A stretch of 64,000 bases of DNA. Origin: Salvia splendens (taxonomy: Eukaryota > Streptophyta > Magnoliopsida > Lamiales > Lamiaceae). The notes under the pieces are model-generated. The model was given only the letters and a program-made list of their open reading frames with translations, made no database searches and was not told the DNA's origin. Below, piece after piece: positions 43,388-56,250 of this stretch. Each line of letters begins with the position of its first letter. Position 1 is the first letter of the stretch. The DNA lies in the NCBI RefSeq assembly GCF_004379255.2, contig NC_056042.1, forward strand, positions 17,469,901 through 17,533,900. Reading direction: 5' to 3'. A program made the position numbers and the translations under genes.

Positions 43388-44089
43388 TAAAGTCCATTTA
43401 GGCACGTCCCAATAATCTGGGTATCTAAGTGGGTTAAACACCCCAGAATATTGGTGTACCCAAACAGTTGTGTGGTATACGACATTAACAAACGATATCA
43501 TATTGTCCTTTCTAAACCGTGCAACTGTCGCTGTATGTGAACACGGAAGTCTCCACTTTTGCCACTTTTTACATTTGCAGTTCGACTGCAAATACAACAC
43601 CTTCCACTTGTTACCACCCTTTCCACCAATTCGATGTCTTGTTTGAACCTCATAAATCCCCTGAATTGTGTTGGATGCTCTCACATTATGTAATTGACCT
43701 TTTACATAATTTTTGCACACCTTTTCATGCGCCCACGGGGTAAGTGATGTCACACACTGTCTTCATGCAATTGACCGCTCATTGAACCATTCTGTTATCC
43801 TCCATATTGTCATATCAATGCAAGCTTTGATGGGGAGTTCTCTTGCATCTCTCAACTCATTGTTGTAAGATTCCATCATATTTGTGGTCACCTCACCCCA
43901 TCTTTTGTGTTTGCCATACACCAAAATCCATTTTTCTAAATCCACGATATCAGGGTACTTCTAAGCCTCGTTGTTGACGTCTCGAAGTAAACGATGTCTT
44001 TTCTTAAACTTGCGCTTTTTTGTAGCAATACCTAATTTCCAAACTAATCTTTTAACCATGACACCTTTGTGATTTTGCAAAACATTCTT
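43388..44089 (-). pseudogene. MULE transposase fragment (C-terminal)
   Basis: Reading on the minus strand from 44089: KRLVWKLGIATKKRKFKKRH, a stop in the linker, then DLEKWILVYGKHKRWGEVTT and MMESYNNELRDARELPI, the end of the MULE transposase core. The frame 43753-43385 has the SWIM zinc finger NCKCKKWQKWRLPCSHTATV and ends PDYWDVPKWTL. The catalytic part is absent: Gypsy-2 begins at 44090 and no matching part is seen beyond it. A frame break separates the two recognisable pieces. The family is Mutator-like (MuDR). Confidence 0.85.
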
Positions 44090-46950
44090 TGTAATAGCCG
44101 AGATCTAATTTCTCGAGATTTATGAAATTTAGTTTGAAACGTAGGATGACTACGTCTTTTCATTATATTTATTCATTATGAGTACGATGCAAACCGTGTT
44201 TGGAGAAAAACGCGTGTTAAAGAAGATAAAAATAAATAGCCGTTTATTTCTTAAGTAATTGAGATACACAAGTTTCAAACTAAGCCTAATTATACAAATG
44301 CTCGACCACACTTGTTGAGAAAGAGACGAAAGAGAAAGAAAACAAAAGAGGGATTGATCTTAATACAATGCTAGGGACGCTAATGTCGGGCCTTTTTCCC
44401 TTAGGCCCGGACTTCGGCCAAACCCTGACATCAGTCGGCCATGGCAGCAAACCAGCCCTAAGGCTGTATCAACACAGCAGCTCGGGTGTGTAACCCTGCA
44501 ATGCGAAGACAATTAAGCAACTACAAATGACGCATTGCCATGTGTGAAAGGTGATAGGGAAAGTAGACAATACTAGTTAGTAGTGAAGACCAAAACTTAC
44601 CAAAGTGAGTAAGAAGGAACGGCTGCCACCTCTGAACTCCCAGCCTGAGCCGAAGGCTGCCACGAGATAGGGCAGTTGCAACAACCTGCAGGGTGGCAAC
44701 AAGATGGAGTGTGATAAAAACCAAAATGCTTAAATAAAAGCTACAAGAGGATCAAGGACTGAGCGTACTGCACAAAGAAACAAAGAATGCAGCCACATTT
44801 ATTTCACAGAGTACAAATCCATAAACCACCAGAATTTGTTAGCAAAGAGCCAAGATTTCAAAATGCATCTCTGCCAAAATCCCAACAAACTTCAAGTACA
44901 CAAGAAAGACCATTAAAAACCCCTCCATACACAACAACGCTTTCTCATTTCCATACTTGAAAATCCTCCAGCAATTGGAATAGTGAGATGAGAGTGAGAA
45001 AAAGAGCAAGAGAAGCTGCAGTATTTCAAGATGAAATTCCAAGAAACAGCCTCATGGCGATTTTTATCCGCCATTTGTACCCCGAAAAAAAAAGTTTCCA
45101 GAGAGGGGAAAGACGCGACGTGTTTTAACTAAACATGCTTGAAGCTCTCGCGTGTTTAATTAAACACGCATCAGGCTCACGCTCTCGCGTCTTTAATCGG
45201 GGAAAGAAGACTTAGCTAAGTAATCGAGGCTGTCCTCCGAGGTGACCACACCGCGTTAAAGTGGGAGACTGCCCGTTAGATTCCCTGCGATGAGTTTGAA
45301 CACGACAAAGGTTCGACGACGACGACCCCATCACCGCGAAGAACGGGCAGCGACTCCCCATCGACCGGAGCCTCGACGCCGGAGGGAAGTTGACGCCTTC
45401 TCTCCAACCGAGAGCTCGACGGAGGGAGAGAGAACTCTACAGAAAGAAAGAGCTTGAAGGAGAGAGCTCGACGGAGAGATGGCGTGATTCGCTGGCGATG
45501 GTGATAGAACCATGAAGGGCGGCGCAGATTTGAGAAAGAAGAAGACCGCCGCTGATTTTGAGTTTGTGAATTGGGGAAAAAATTAAGAAGAAATGAGGGA
45601 GGAAGAGAGAGTGACGAATTGGGGGTAGAAATTTGGGGCTCCCTGATTTGGGCCTCTTTTAAGAAAAGTAAAGTTTGGGCTATGCCCATTAATAATTGAT
45701 TGAAGCCATGACAATTAAATTCTCTTAGGCCTTAATAAAAAAAAAGAAAGAAAAAAGAAGAGTTGGACTCTTTAATTAAATTTGGCAACTGCCCCAGATA
45801 AATTTAAGACTGAAATTTAATTCCGTAAGTCACGGAAGAGAGGAAAATGTTAGCCACGTTAACATAATGTCCAATAAATGATTAAATTGGACTTTTAGTA
45901 GTCAAGTAAGTATTTCAAAATAGTTAAAGAAAATAATCCGGGAATAAAATATACCCGAGCAGTCGGCAAGTTTCTGAATAAATTAAATCGCTGATTTAAT
46001 TAAGGACTTAAGAGTTCTAAATTTAGAAATAAGGAAGTAAAATAATAAGCACACGCTTAGGCATGCACACATGCAAGATGAATAGTTACTTAAAGCCTAA
46101 TTTAAGTATATTATTTTTGTAAAGAAACGTCGTCGCACGACGCATAATCTCGGGACAAGAAAGCACCCGTTTGCAAGAGTTTATGCAATTGAGGTGGGCT
46201 CTTCTTTCTTTAAAGCGTGTTTTATGTGAAAAAATGATTTATTTTGAATTAGTTGTCATGCCATGTTTTGTTTATGATTATCTATCTGTTGGCTATGCCA
46301 AACCAGTTTAATCGAATTCGGGTCCCAATAGGGCCGCAAACCCTACTCGGACTACTGTACACATAGGGACCGTGTGCTAGCACCAAGTTGGCCGGTCCAG
46401 TGACCGTTGGAATGTGGCCACATTCCCGGTTCACACAGATCCTATATGGTATATCATCAGAAGTTTAAATGACTGCAATCTATTGTTAGAAAGAAATAAC
46501 AGTTTTAGTGACCAAGACTTGTTTTCAGAAAAACCCCGCGTTCACTCAGCTTGGCTGTCAACTAAAAGGGAAAATGTTTTCGGCATGAGCCCACTGAGTG
46601 CATCAAGTACTCAGCCCTGCATATTGTTTTCCTTAATGTGCAGGTTGATCGATGTCAAAGCCGAGGAGGTGTTAGGACAGAAGCCTAATAAGTAGGAAGA
46701 TAGCTGGTGTAGTATGTCTTCATACATATTACATCTGTCTTGGTACTCTTCCGTTGCGCAAATTTAGAACTTGTTCTAGTAAAGACAATTGTCCCATAAC
46801 TACTCTGATTCAGTATGATTTGTACCCTCAACACATTTCAAACAATGTTTCCTTTCAATTAAGCATCTTATGATGAGTTGAGACAGTTTCAGTAAGATTT
46901 AGTTGCGATATAGCTAAACTTTCTTTAACTAGGGAGATGTGGTCGTGACA
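44090..46950 (+). repeat. Gypsy-2 5' LTR
   Basis: 2861 bp, TGTAATAGCCGAGATC... to ...GGTCGTGACA, followed by the primer site. Positions 46300-46660 resemble 26370-26740 of the Gypsy-1 LTR, although the rest of the two LTRs is unalike. Confidence 0.9.
45150..45169. other. Perfect 20-bp palindrome in the Gypsy-2 LTR
   Basis: GCGTGTTTAATTAAACACGC, self-complementary without a gap. Confidence 0.9.
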
Positions 46951-46953
46951 GAG

Positions 46954-46965
46954 TGGTATCAGAGC
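46954..46965 (+). promoter_or_regulatory. Gypsy-2 primer-binding site
   Basis: TGGTATCAGAGC, 3 nt after the LTR, complementary to tRNA-iMet. Confidence 0.95.
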
Positions 46966-49900
46966 ACCGTTCTTTCGCTCTGACCCAAGAACCTTCCTTA
47001 AATCCTCAGTCTAGAATAATAGTACTAGGTTAGGAAGTGAGCAAGATGTTAAGTACAAAGATCCCAACACCTCGGCTCGACACGATCAACTGCAGCAGAA
47101 ACATGGGTTGACGCCCGCTCGTCCAGAAGAAAGTTTTAAAGAAAGAAATATTTTCCATTTTGAGAAGGAAAATGAATTTTATGATATTTTTAGAAAAAGA
47201 GAAAAAGTATTTTCACAGCCCTATATGGGAACGAAAATGTTTGTTTGAACGGTTTGCGTGATGCAATGTGATAGCTGATACTTTGCATAAGATATGCTTG
47301 ATGTATCCGTGATTTTTCAAAGAGCTTGACAAAAATATATAGATGTCATGTGGGACTATGTATGCGAACCTAGAGTGCTTTAGAAAAGCATCTTAGGTAA
47401 GACATATGTGACCAAGTACTAGTAGAACGAGAATTTGTTACCGCCTTTCAGGGCGACGAGACTAACTGAACCCATCAGTTAGGGTGAACCCCAAATTCCA
47501 AGGAATTACGAGATAGTAACGGCGAACCAAGAAGTTCCCAATGTCTTTATAAAGACCAGGTCATAACGAAACTAGTATACCTTCAATCCTGTTTGGGAGA
47601 TGTATCCCTACGCGAAAAGAGATCATACCCGCGATATAGTAAAGTGATCTAATCTGGCGTAACAGGCCCAAGTGGCTACGTCACCCAGAAACAATAATTA
47701 TAGCATGCTATGAAGCATGATAGAGAATGCAATATTTTGCAAGAATCAGCGTTCTAAGTTATCGAGAACAATATGAAAGTATGACCTCCAGCCGCAGTTA
47801 TCAATTTAACAGCACAAGAAACCCCATCTTGGAATGTATGGTTTCCTAGAACGCAGTTATCATGTTTGAGCTCCACAAGAACAAACAAAGAAGTGTCACA
47901 TAACTAAAACCGATGATTATAATCAATAGTACTTACTTGGATTCCTAATGAAATTCCTTCTAAGAGTCCTCCCAAAGGACGGTACCCCCGTCTATTTAGA
48001 CTTTAGTTTGACTCGCAAGTAACATGTCAGTATTCCTTTTTCTATGCAAGATTTAACTCACTTCCAGTTTATGGACTGCAGTCCTTTGATTCATCGTTCA
48101 TAAAGAATAAAGTTTTGACTGTGTAAGCTCCGGTCATAAACCTTAAATTCTAAAGTTGTTTATATATATGACCTTCAGAATAAGCTTATTCTTCAGACAT
48201 TCTTTGAACCTCCTGGACAACGATGGCCTGTCGTCTATTAAGACTTTTGATTGACTCATGTTTTGCAAGTAATACGCCACTTTCATTCTTTTCACTAAAG
48301 CGGTGACCCAGTTTCAGTTCCCAGATTTGGGATACTCTTATGTTTCAAGCATCGTTATTGTTGTTGTCTCTTTAAACCACAACATGGGGGTGGTCGAGCC
48401 ATTTAAATATTTCCTTAGAAAATTTCATATTGTGTTGTAACCTTTGTTCACCTCCCTATTTTGAAACCGTGTTGTAGCAATATATTCCCTATAGAGGTGA
48501 AATTATTCTGTCTCGGTTCCAGTACATTTATTATTCATAGTCTCAGAATTTTTCTGCAGCTTGAAGTTAAGGCAAGCATATTGCACTTTTCCCTAACGAG
48601 CTTGACCTAGCTGATTTTACAAAATAGTACATTTCAATGTATTGCCTTAATTAACCTATGAAATCATTGATGTGATTTTGTTATTCCATATCAAGATGCC
48701 TTTGAAGCATGATCATTGTTCTTTCATTGCAATCGCCTACATTTCTAAATTTTCATGGTTGATCATCTTAGGCAGCGACATGTTTGAACCACTATCCTTG
48801 ATGCTCAAATCCTTTTAGTTTAATTAGACAACTGTACTGTCCTATTTGGCAGCTCAATATGGAAGTTTACAGTTAATTCATTTCCATCCAGTTTTCATGA
48901 CCTATTCCATGATTATTTCTAGCTCCCATCAAGGGTAAGCCGCAACTTCTACGGGTACATTTGAAACCAGTTGAGCCACGTAGTTTTTTTGAATGGACAA
49001 GATAAGCTCCATTTAACCCAGTACTTACCTTCAAGGTCGATTATCGATGCAAATTTATATGAGTTGAACAAGGGATGTTATTCTTGTCCAATTGGGTATT
49101 CTGGAGCCCTTCAGATTTTCAGTCATACTTCTTCTGTGTGATATCAGTTCCTATCCAAGTTAAGACTATTAGATTAATCTTCGAGTTCTTGACACAAGAC
49201 TAGCGGGAAAGACACAGTTTTAATCCCTTTCAGATACGCATGATAAATACGTCTCTATTGAGACACGTGTAGAAAATGATGCTCCAACCAGAAGCGTCGC
49301 ATAACCGACAGCCCAAGGCGTTAAATATTTTGCATCTACGTACCGCTTGTAACAAGCTGGTAGAAGATCCTAGAACAAAGACTCAATCATGGGTATGTAA
49401 TGAAAGCCATGGAGAAAATGCGAGTACATTCGTAGCTTATGTTTGACGAAACAAATCCCATCAGCAAAAGGGATTCGTCTGAGAGGTGGCTAGGAAAAGC
49501 TAAAGCTGGAGAGACATTCGGGAAAGAGGAACACGTGATAGCATCGCTACCCTCATCATCCCTACTGTGAAAGGAAGAATCGAAATTCTTCTTTAAAGAG
49601 TTATCGCAAGAGAACTGATTTAGAGCCCTATAATATAAAGCAAGGGCAAACGTTAGCATTAAAATGTGAAGAAGTATTCTACGATATGCCGCACCCCAAT
49701 TAAGCGGCCCAGAAAGGAGCTGTCGATAGGGTTTTGTGTTAATCTAGACACGAGATCTAGATCACTTTGGAAAGTCAAGCTAGATTATTTCACCACGAAT
49801 CGCTCAGTCGAACCAAAAGGGCATGGAGACAGTAGCGTTGGGAGAAAGAAGCCAACACCTCCACATGCACTAATCCATTATTCCAGGATTAACGCGAGTA

Positions 49901-50150
49901 GAACAAAGTCTGTGCTAAATCATGACAAAGAATCGCGGTAAGCACAAAAGCATCTTGAAAGCGGTGAAAGTAGACTACCTCAGCTAAGCGAGAGGTTGCG
50001 AGGTCATTATGCCTGCTCAATGACTACGATTATGATCCACGCAAGCGTTAGAGAACTCAATATCTGACGATGAAATCTAGGATTAGAAATGGCTTCATTA
50101 GCCAGACGAAATAAATTACTAAATGAATGACTTGAGTCAGTCATATTATC
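46966..50150 (+). other. Gypsy-2 gag-less internal region
   Basis: About 3.2 kb without a capsid or zinc-knuckle motif. It shares stretches with 27121-30114 of Gypsy-1, for example around 48000 and 49276. Short frames such as 49666-49941 have no family signature. Confidence 0.7.
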
Positions 50151-52931
50151 TCAGTCACCATATAGAATGTCGCTTAAGAAATGAGAAGAACTTAAGATCC
50201 AGTTACAAGAATAAATAGACCTGGGTTTCATCCGACCCAGTGTATCGCTATTGAGCGCATCAGTACTCTTCGTGAAGAAGAAGGATGAAACCTTGAGGAT
50301 GTGTATCGACTGTCGAGAGCTGAACAAGTTAACCCTCAAGAACAAGTACCCTTTACCGAGAATCGACGACCTCTTCGACTAGCTGCAAGGAGCTGGAGTA
50401 TTCTCAAAGATGGGTTTGAGATCGGGTTATCATCAGCTGGGAGTCCGACAGGACGATATACCTAAGACCGTGATTCGCACCAGATATGGCCATTATGAGT
50501 TTACTGTAATGCCTTTTTGGGCTTACAAACGCCACAGCCGTGTTCATGAACCTAATGAACCGCGTGTTCCGCCCATATTTGGACAAGTTCATCCTAGTCT
50601 TTATAGATGACGTGCTCATCTACTCGAAGAACGAGAAGGAACACGAGGAACATTTGAGAGCCACTTTACAGACGTTAAGAGCCGAGAAACTCTATGCTAA
50701 GTTTAGCAAGTGTGAGTTCTGGCTTAACGAAGTGAACTTCCTTGCTTCCTTGGACACATAGTGACAGCAGAAGGGATTCGAGTGGACCCTGCTAAAGTGG
50801 AAGCTGTGCAACGTTGGTAGTCACCAATGACTCCCAATGAAATTCGGAGTTTCCTGGGACTGGCAGGATACTACCGACGATTTATTGAAGGGTTTTCAAA
50901 GATAGCGAGGCCAATGACTCAACAGCTCAAGAAAGGAGTTAAAGTCGATTGGACCCCAGAATGTGAAGTAAGCTTCCAACTGCTAAAGGGAAAGTTGACC
51001 ACGGCATCAGTTCTAGCTGTACCGGAAGCGAGAGTCGACTATGTGGTGTATACAGATGCATCGAAGGTCGGACTTGGGTGCATGCTGATGCAGAAGGGCA
51101 AGGTGATTGCATATGCATCACGCTGGCTAAGGTCGCACGAGTTGAACTAGACGATGCACGACTTGGAATTGGCAGCAGTGGTGCACACTTTAAAGATCTG
51201 GAGACATCATCTCTATGGAGTTTGATGTGTGATCTTCATAGATCATAAGAGCCTCAAATACTTCTTTGAGCAAAATGATCTGAATATGAGACAACGCAGA
51301 TGGCTAGAATTAGTCAAGGACTACGACTGCGGTATAAATTACCACCCAAGTAAAGCCAACGTGGTAGCAGATACCTTGAGCGGAAAGACTGCGCCCTAAG
51401 TGGCTACTTTCCTCACACAAGAGGAAGAGCTTCTCCGTGAATTTGCCAAGATGCGACTAGAGATAGTAAGAGCCCCGGAAACGGTGGACAACCGAATTTC
51501 CAGTAAGAGCCCCGGAAACGGTGGACAACCGAATTTCCACCTTAGTCATAAAACCAGACTTAATGGCCAGAATCATCGACGCCCAGAGACGTGGTGAGGA
51601 CCGGAAAGGGAGACAGTTACCGCGAAGAGGCGGATAACGCTCTCACTTTCGAAGGTAGACAGTGCGTACCCAATGATGAGGCACTCAGGAACGAGATCAT
51701 GAGTGAAGCTCATGAGATGCCCTACACTGCCCATCCTGGAAGTACGAAGATGTATCAAGATTTAAAGAAGTAATTCTGGTGGGATGGCATGAAGAGAAGC
51801 ATAGCGTCATATGTACAAAGATGTCTGGCCTGCCAGCAAGTGAAGGCCTTACATCAACGACCCTATGGGAAACTGCAACCTCTCGAGATTCCAGAATGGA
51901 AATGAGAGCACATTGCAATGGATTTTGTGACAGGATTGCCAAAATCCCAGCGAGGGAATACTGTCATCTGGGTGATTATAGATCGCCTCACCAAGAGTGC
52001 TCATTTCATACCAATTCGTATCACCTACGGATCAGACAAGTTGGCACAGATTTCTGTGTAAGAGATCGTGCGCTTGCATGGCGTCCTAGTAATGATCACT
52101 TCAGATCGAGATTTAAAATTTACATCTAGATTTTTTATAAGCCTGCAACAAGAGCTAGGCACTCAGCTGAATTTCAGCACAACATTCCATCCACAGACGG
52201 ACGGAGAGTCCGACAGGACAATTCACACGCTAGAGGATATGTTGAGAGCCGTAGTGCTCGACCGTGGAGTAAGCTGGGAGCCCACTTATAGAGTTCTCCT
52301 ACAACAACAATTACCAGGCAACTATTAATATGGCCCCATATGAAGCACTTTATGGGAAAAAGTGTAGATCACCGCTTTACTGGGATGAAGTTGCTAAGAG
52401 AAGGATTCTCGGACCAGACTCTGTAGAGGAAATGATAGAAATTGTCCGACAGATCCGAGAGAGGATCAAAGAAGCTCAAGTATAGACAGAAATCTTATGC
52501 ATATGTTCGCAGAACCGATTTACAGTTCAAAGTAAGAGACAAAGTCTTTCTGAAAGTATCCCCATCGAAATGGATAACTAGATTTGGCGTCAAGGCCAAG
52601 CTAAAACCGTGTTTCATCGGACCTTACGAAAATCCTAGAAACAGTCGACCCCGTGGCGTACAGATTAGCGCTCCCGCCAAGTTTCGGGAATGTGCACAAT
52701 GTGTTTCATGTGTTCGACCCCAAACACATAGTACACCAAGAAGAAATGGTGTTATAACCAGATTTGAGCTATGAAGAAAAACCAGAAGCAATTCTGGGTA
52801 GAAAAGTAAAAGAATTGAGAAATAAAACTTTTGTAACAGTGAAAGTCCTATAGAAGTACCACGGCCACGAGGAGGCGACGTGGGAGCTTGAGGACCAGAT
52901 AAAAGAGAAATACCCAGAGCTTTTTGCCTGA
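50151..52931 (+). pseudogene. Gypsy-2 pol, heavily mutated
   Basis: RT pieces occur in different frames: [19 protein letters not shown], then [19 protein letters not shown] and [15 protein letters not shown]. RNase H follows ([20 protein letters not shown] and [15 protein letters not shown]), then integrase (TSDRDLKFTSRFFISLQQ and FHPQTDGESDR) and a chromodomain (KVKELRNK and [14 protein letters not shown]) ending near 52931. More than ten stops or shifts are present. A 37-bp tandem duplication lies at 51465-51538. Confidence 0.9.
51465..51538. repeat. Perfect 37-bp tandem duplication in Gypsy-2 pol
   Basis: Two identical 37-bp units starting AGTAAGAGCCCCGGAAACGG (51465-51501 and 51502-51538). 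Confidence 0.95.
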
Positions 52932-52960
52932 CCGAGACAAAATTTCAGGACGAAATTTTT

Positions 52961-52975
52961 GTTAAGGGGGTAGAA
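52961..52975 (+). promoter_or_regulatory. Gypsy-2 polypurine tract
   Basis: GTTAAGGGGGTAGAA, directly before the right LTR. Confidence 0.75.
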
Positions 52976-53222
52976 TGTAATAGCCGAGATCTAATTTCTC
53001 GAGATTTATGAAATTTAGTTTGAAACATAGGACGACTACGTCTTTTCAATATATTTATTCATTATGAGTACGATGCAAACCGTGTTTGGAGAAACACGCG
53101 TGTTAAAGAAGATAAAAATAAATAGCTATTTATTTCTTAAGTAATCGAGATACACAAGTTTCAACCTAAGCCTAATTATACAAATGCTCGACCACACTTG
53201 TTGAGAAAGAAACGAAAGAGAA
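52976..53222 (+). repeat. Gypsy-2 3' LTR, first piece
   Basis: Matches 44090-44337 closely and stops at the LINE. The last 9 bp, GAAAGAGAA (53214-53222), are the LINE target duplication. Confidence 0.9.
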
Positions 53223-53490
53223 TTTAGAGTGAGAAGCACCTCCTTCTCTCTAAAAATCTACCTTATTGTTTCACCTTTCCAATCTCGCCGGCCACCATCC
53301 CCTCAAGGTCAGTGAACCACCCAACTCTAACCTTCGGCTGTGTTCCCCTCCGTCTCCCCCACTGCTCACGGCGCGCAACCCCTCCTTTCCGTCGACCACC
53401 ACACCACCTTCCGACTGACCACACTTATCTTCCTCACTAACTCCCCCCAAAACCCATTGCCCGTGCAGTCTTCGGCTAACACCCGCCCTT
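53223..53490 (+). other. LINE 5' UTR
   Basis: About 270 bp from TTTAGAGTGAGAAGCACC to the first ATG. C-rich, with no ORF. Confidence 0.6.
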
Positions 53491-56250
53491 ATGGCGCTTA
53501 CTTCACGGTTGGACATGCCGGATCCCCAACCGGACCCCGAACCAGAGGCCGAGGAAGCGCGCGAACTCACGGACCAGCAAATGATCGTCCGGTCCCCCGA
53601 AGATGAGTTACCCAAACCTCCGACCTAAGCCACAAAAGCGAAGGCGATTAAGGCTAAATGCAAAGCCCGCAAGAACACCCCGGCTCCTCCCTCAAAGGGT
53701 AATAGCCGGAAACGCTTCATTCCCTTCCCGCTTCCCGAAGATAAGCAACTCCGCAAGAAACTCTCGTTTGGAGATGAAGGAGGCCCCATCGCCGGAGGCC
53801 CTAAGTGCAAATCGGCCATCATCCCCACGTGCTCTGCCCAGCCTGCGAGGAATACCCCACCGCCGGATGAGTCTCAGCCGTGCCCCAATGTCGAAGATGA
53901 AGAAAGGAACAACAAGGCTCACACCGGCGCCGACTTCGCTACTGAGGGCCCGGCCACCGGTCATGAGTCCGGCACTGATGGGGGGCATCGGCGAAGGTAG
54001 GGGCTGCAACCCACATGAGAGTCGAGTGGTGCGAGAGGGTTCTAGCATGGAACAAGGGACCTTGGAGGATGAGCTAGTCAACTTACCCGATTTGGCCACA
54101 CCAACATTCCCACTTTCCGAAAGTCACTTGGAGCTTTGCCAAGCTGGGCCATCACGTGTTGCTGCCCCCAATGGAGCCGTTGAGTCCCCAAAACAACAAA
54201 AAATGACACCCTTTTTACAGCAAGTCAACTTACCCATTTTTGCCATGGGGACAAAACTCTCATGCGAAAGTGCCTTTGTGCTTTTCCGCATCAAGGACTC
54301 ACGTGACCTCATTGAAATGGAGGCCCAAATGCAGCCAAAAGGGACAGAGCTCATCCACCTAGCCGCCTTGGACTCGGCGGAAATGCTTGACGCCTTGGCC
54401 GCGCAACCCCTCCTAACCGCCGGCCCGACGGAACCCGAACCCATGGCGCCGGAGCCTTACGCCACCCATCGGTCGAGGATCGAACCAACAATGACATCAA
54501 GTGTAGTAACACACAACCCTTCTTACGAGGATTTCCCCCCTCTTGAAAAAGGTAGGACAGTTAAACTCCGAGATAACTTTGAATCCAGGAAGCCACAACC
54601 GGGGGATTACCAAACCGGAGCATGGCCGAAGTGGGGAGACCGTCCGCAGCAAAGTTCCGACACAAGTGACGTCCCCTTCTTGGCCGAGGTTAACCTAATC
54701 AAGCGTGCGGCCAACCATTGTGTAGCCGAGGGGAAGGCTGCGGACCCTAGAGCCCCGAGCCAGCCGACGGAAATGATAGACCCAACCCGAAAGGCCGCAC
54801 CACGGGGTCCGACGATTGCTATCCAACAAGGGGGGGTTGCAGCGACCCCGACACATCCTGATAGGCCAAAATCGATGACGGACCTTCTTAAAGGTTCCCC
54901 CGACCCCAATGGCCCTCAAGCCTTTGAGCCGGAAAAACACCAAAACATTGGCTTTGCCTCCGTGTCCAATGGCATCCCGGCCATTTACTTCTCCGGAGCT
55001 GAAACGCAAAAGCTTGCCGAATGCATGGGGCACGCCATTGTGGGTAAGTTCTCTCACTCTATCCCAACGGGTCATCAAATTCAAAAGCCCTTGATAACAT
55101 CAAATTTCGATGTGGTTTCAATTGGAAATATATTAACGCGAAACATATCCTTATTCAATGCGAGGATTTGGCGGATTATGCCCGGCTTCTCGGAGGGCCA
55201 AAAGGAACACCCATGTGGTTCATCGATCACCATCCAATGCGGGTTTTCAAATGGTCCCCGGACTTCGATGCTTATTGTGAGTCTCCGATTGCAGGAATTT
55301 GGTGTAATCTAATCGGCGTCCTAATCCACCTTTTTGACCAATCCTTCTTATTCGCCATCGGCAAGCTGTTCGGGACCCCAATCCAAGTTGATCGAGCTAC
55401 GGCCAACAAGACTAGACTCTCATTTGCTCGAATTTGCGTTGAGATAGACATCACAAAACCGCCCCCCGAAGATATAATTCTTGACATTTGTGGTCGCAAA
55501 ACGGTGCAACAAGTCCGGTGGGACAAGATAACATCGTATTGTCGAGAGTGCAAGCATGTTGGCCATGCGAGCGATGTATGCTACGCGACGGGTAAGAAAG
55601 AAAGGCCACCAAGGAGAATCTACAACACCGCCCCACCAAGACAGCCACACCCCGCGGACAAGGCTCGAAAGGAAAGCAAGACACGGTGAAAAACGTCCCC
55701 AACCCCAATGAATGGAAACGCCAAGGGAAGAAAAAAGGAAAGGCGGGCGATCGAACAAGCAACAACCCTATTGGGGAAGATACCGATGAAACATGTTGGG
55801 AGGGACCGGACATTATGGGTGACACTCAAGAGGCGAGTGGAATGCGCCTCGAAACACAATGTGTGGGGCTTAAGCTTGGGGGTGAGGATCAGAGGAAACC
55901 ACCACACCCGACCGCCGAGCCACCAACGCCAATCCACGGAGATATGGATGCGGAGTGGGGAGCATGAGAGGGGGTGTGCGACAGGCAATGACGTGGGGGC
56001 GTGGTCTCTTCTCGGCTAAGAATCACATGAGCACCAACCAATACTACTCCCTCATGGCGAATGGAGAATTCGATGTTTATAATTGTGGGGATGCGGAAGA
56101 CTCGGCAATGGACGTACAAGTGGGGATCGAGACGGTTGGAGGCAACCTCCCACTTGGCGATGCCGAGGATCACACAAAGAACAAAGAGCAGCAATTCATC
56201 GAATATCAAGGAGGGCCTTCATCCCCTTCAGGTACATGTCCCACTTGTTA
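53491..56250 (+). pseudogene. LINE ORF1 (DUF4283, zinc knuckle), frameshifted
   Basis: The best start is ATG 53491 (MALTSRLDMPDPQPDPEPE). A TAA lies at about 53626, after which the same frame reads RKRFIPFPLPEDKQLRKKL. A second frame carries the middle, and a shift near 55090 leads into 55168-55689. DUF4283 spans about 54970-55460, with IPAIYFSGAETQKLAE, MRVFKWSPDFDAYCESPIAG and ARICVEIDI. The CCHC knuckle YCRECKHVGHASDVCY is at about 55540-55585. Further frames reach a TAA at 56248-56250, right before the ORF2 ATG. ORF1 binds the LINE RNA (known for the family). Confidence 0.85.

Noticed and set aside
45276..45689. 137-codon minus ORF in the Gypsy-2 LTR
   Set aside because: It lies inside an LTR and is Ser/Arg-rich from composition. 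The other LTR is broken before this point, so it cannot be tested.
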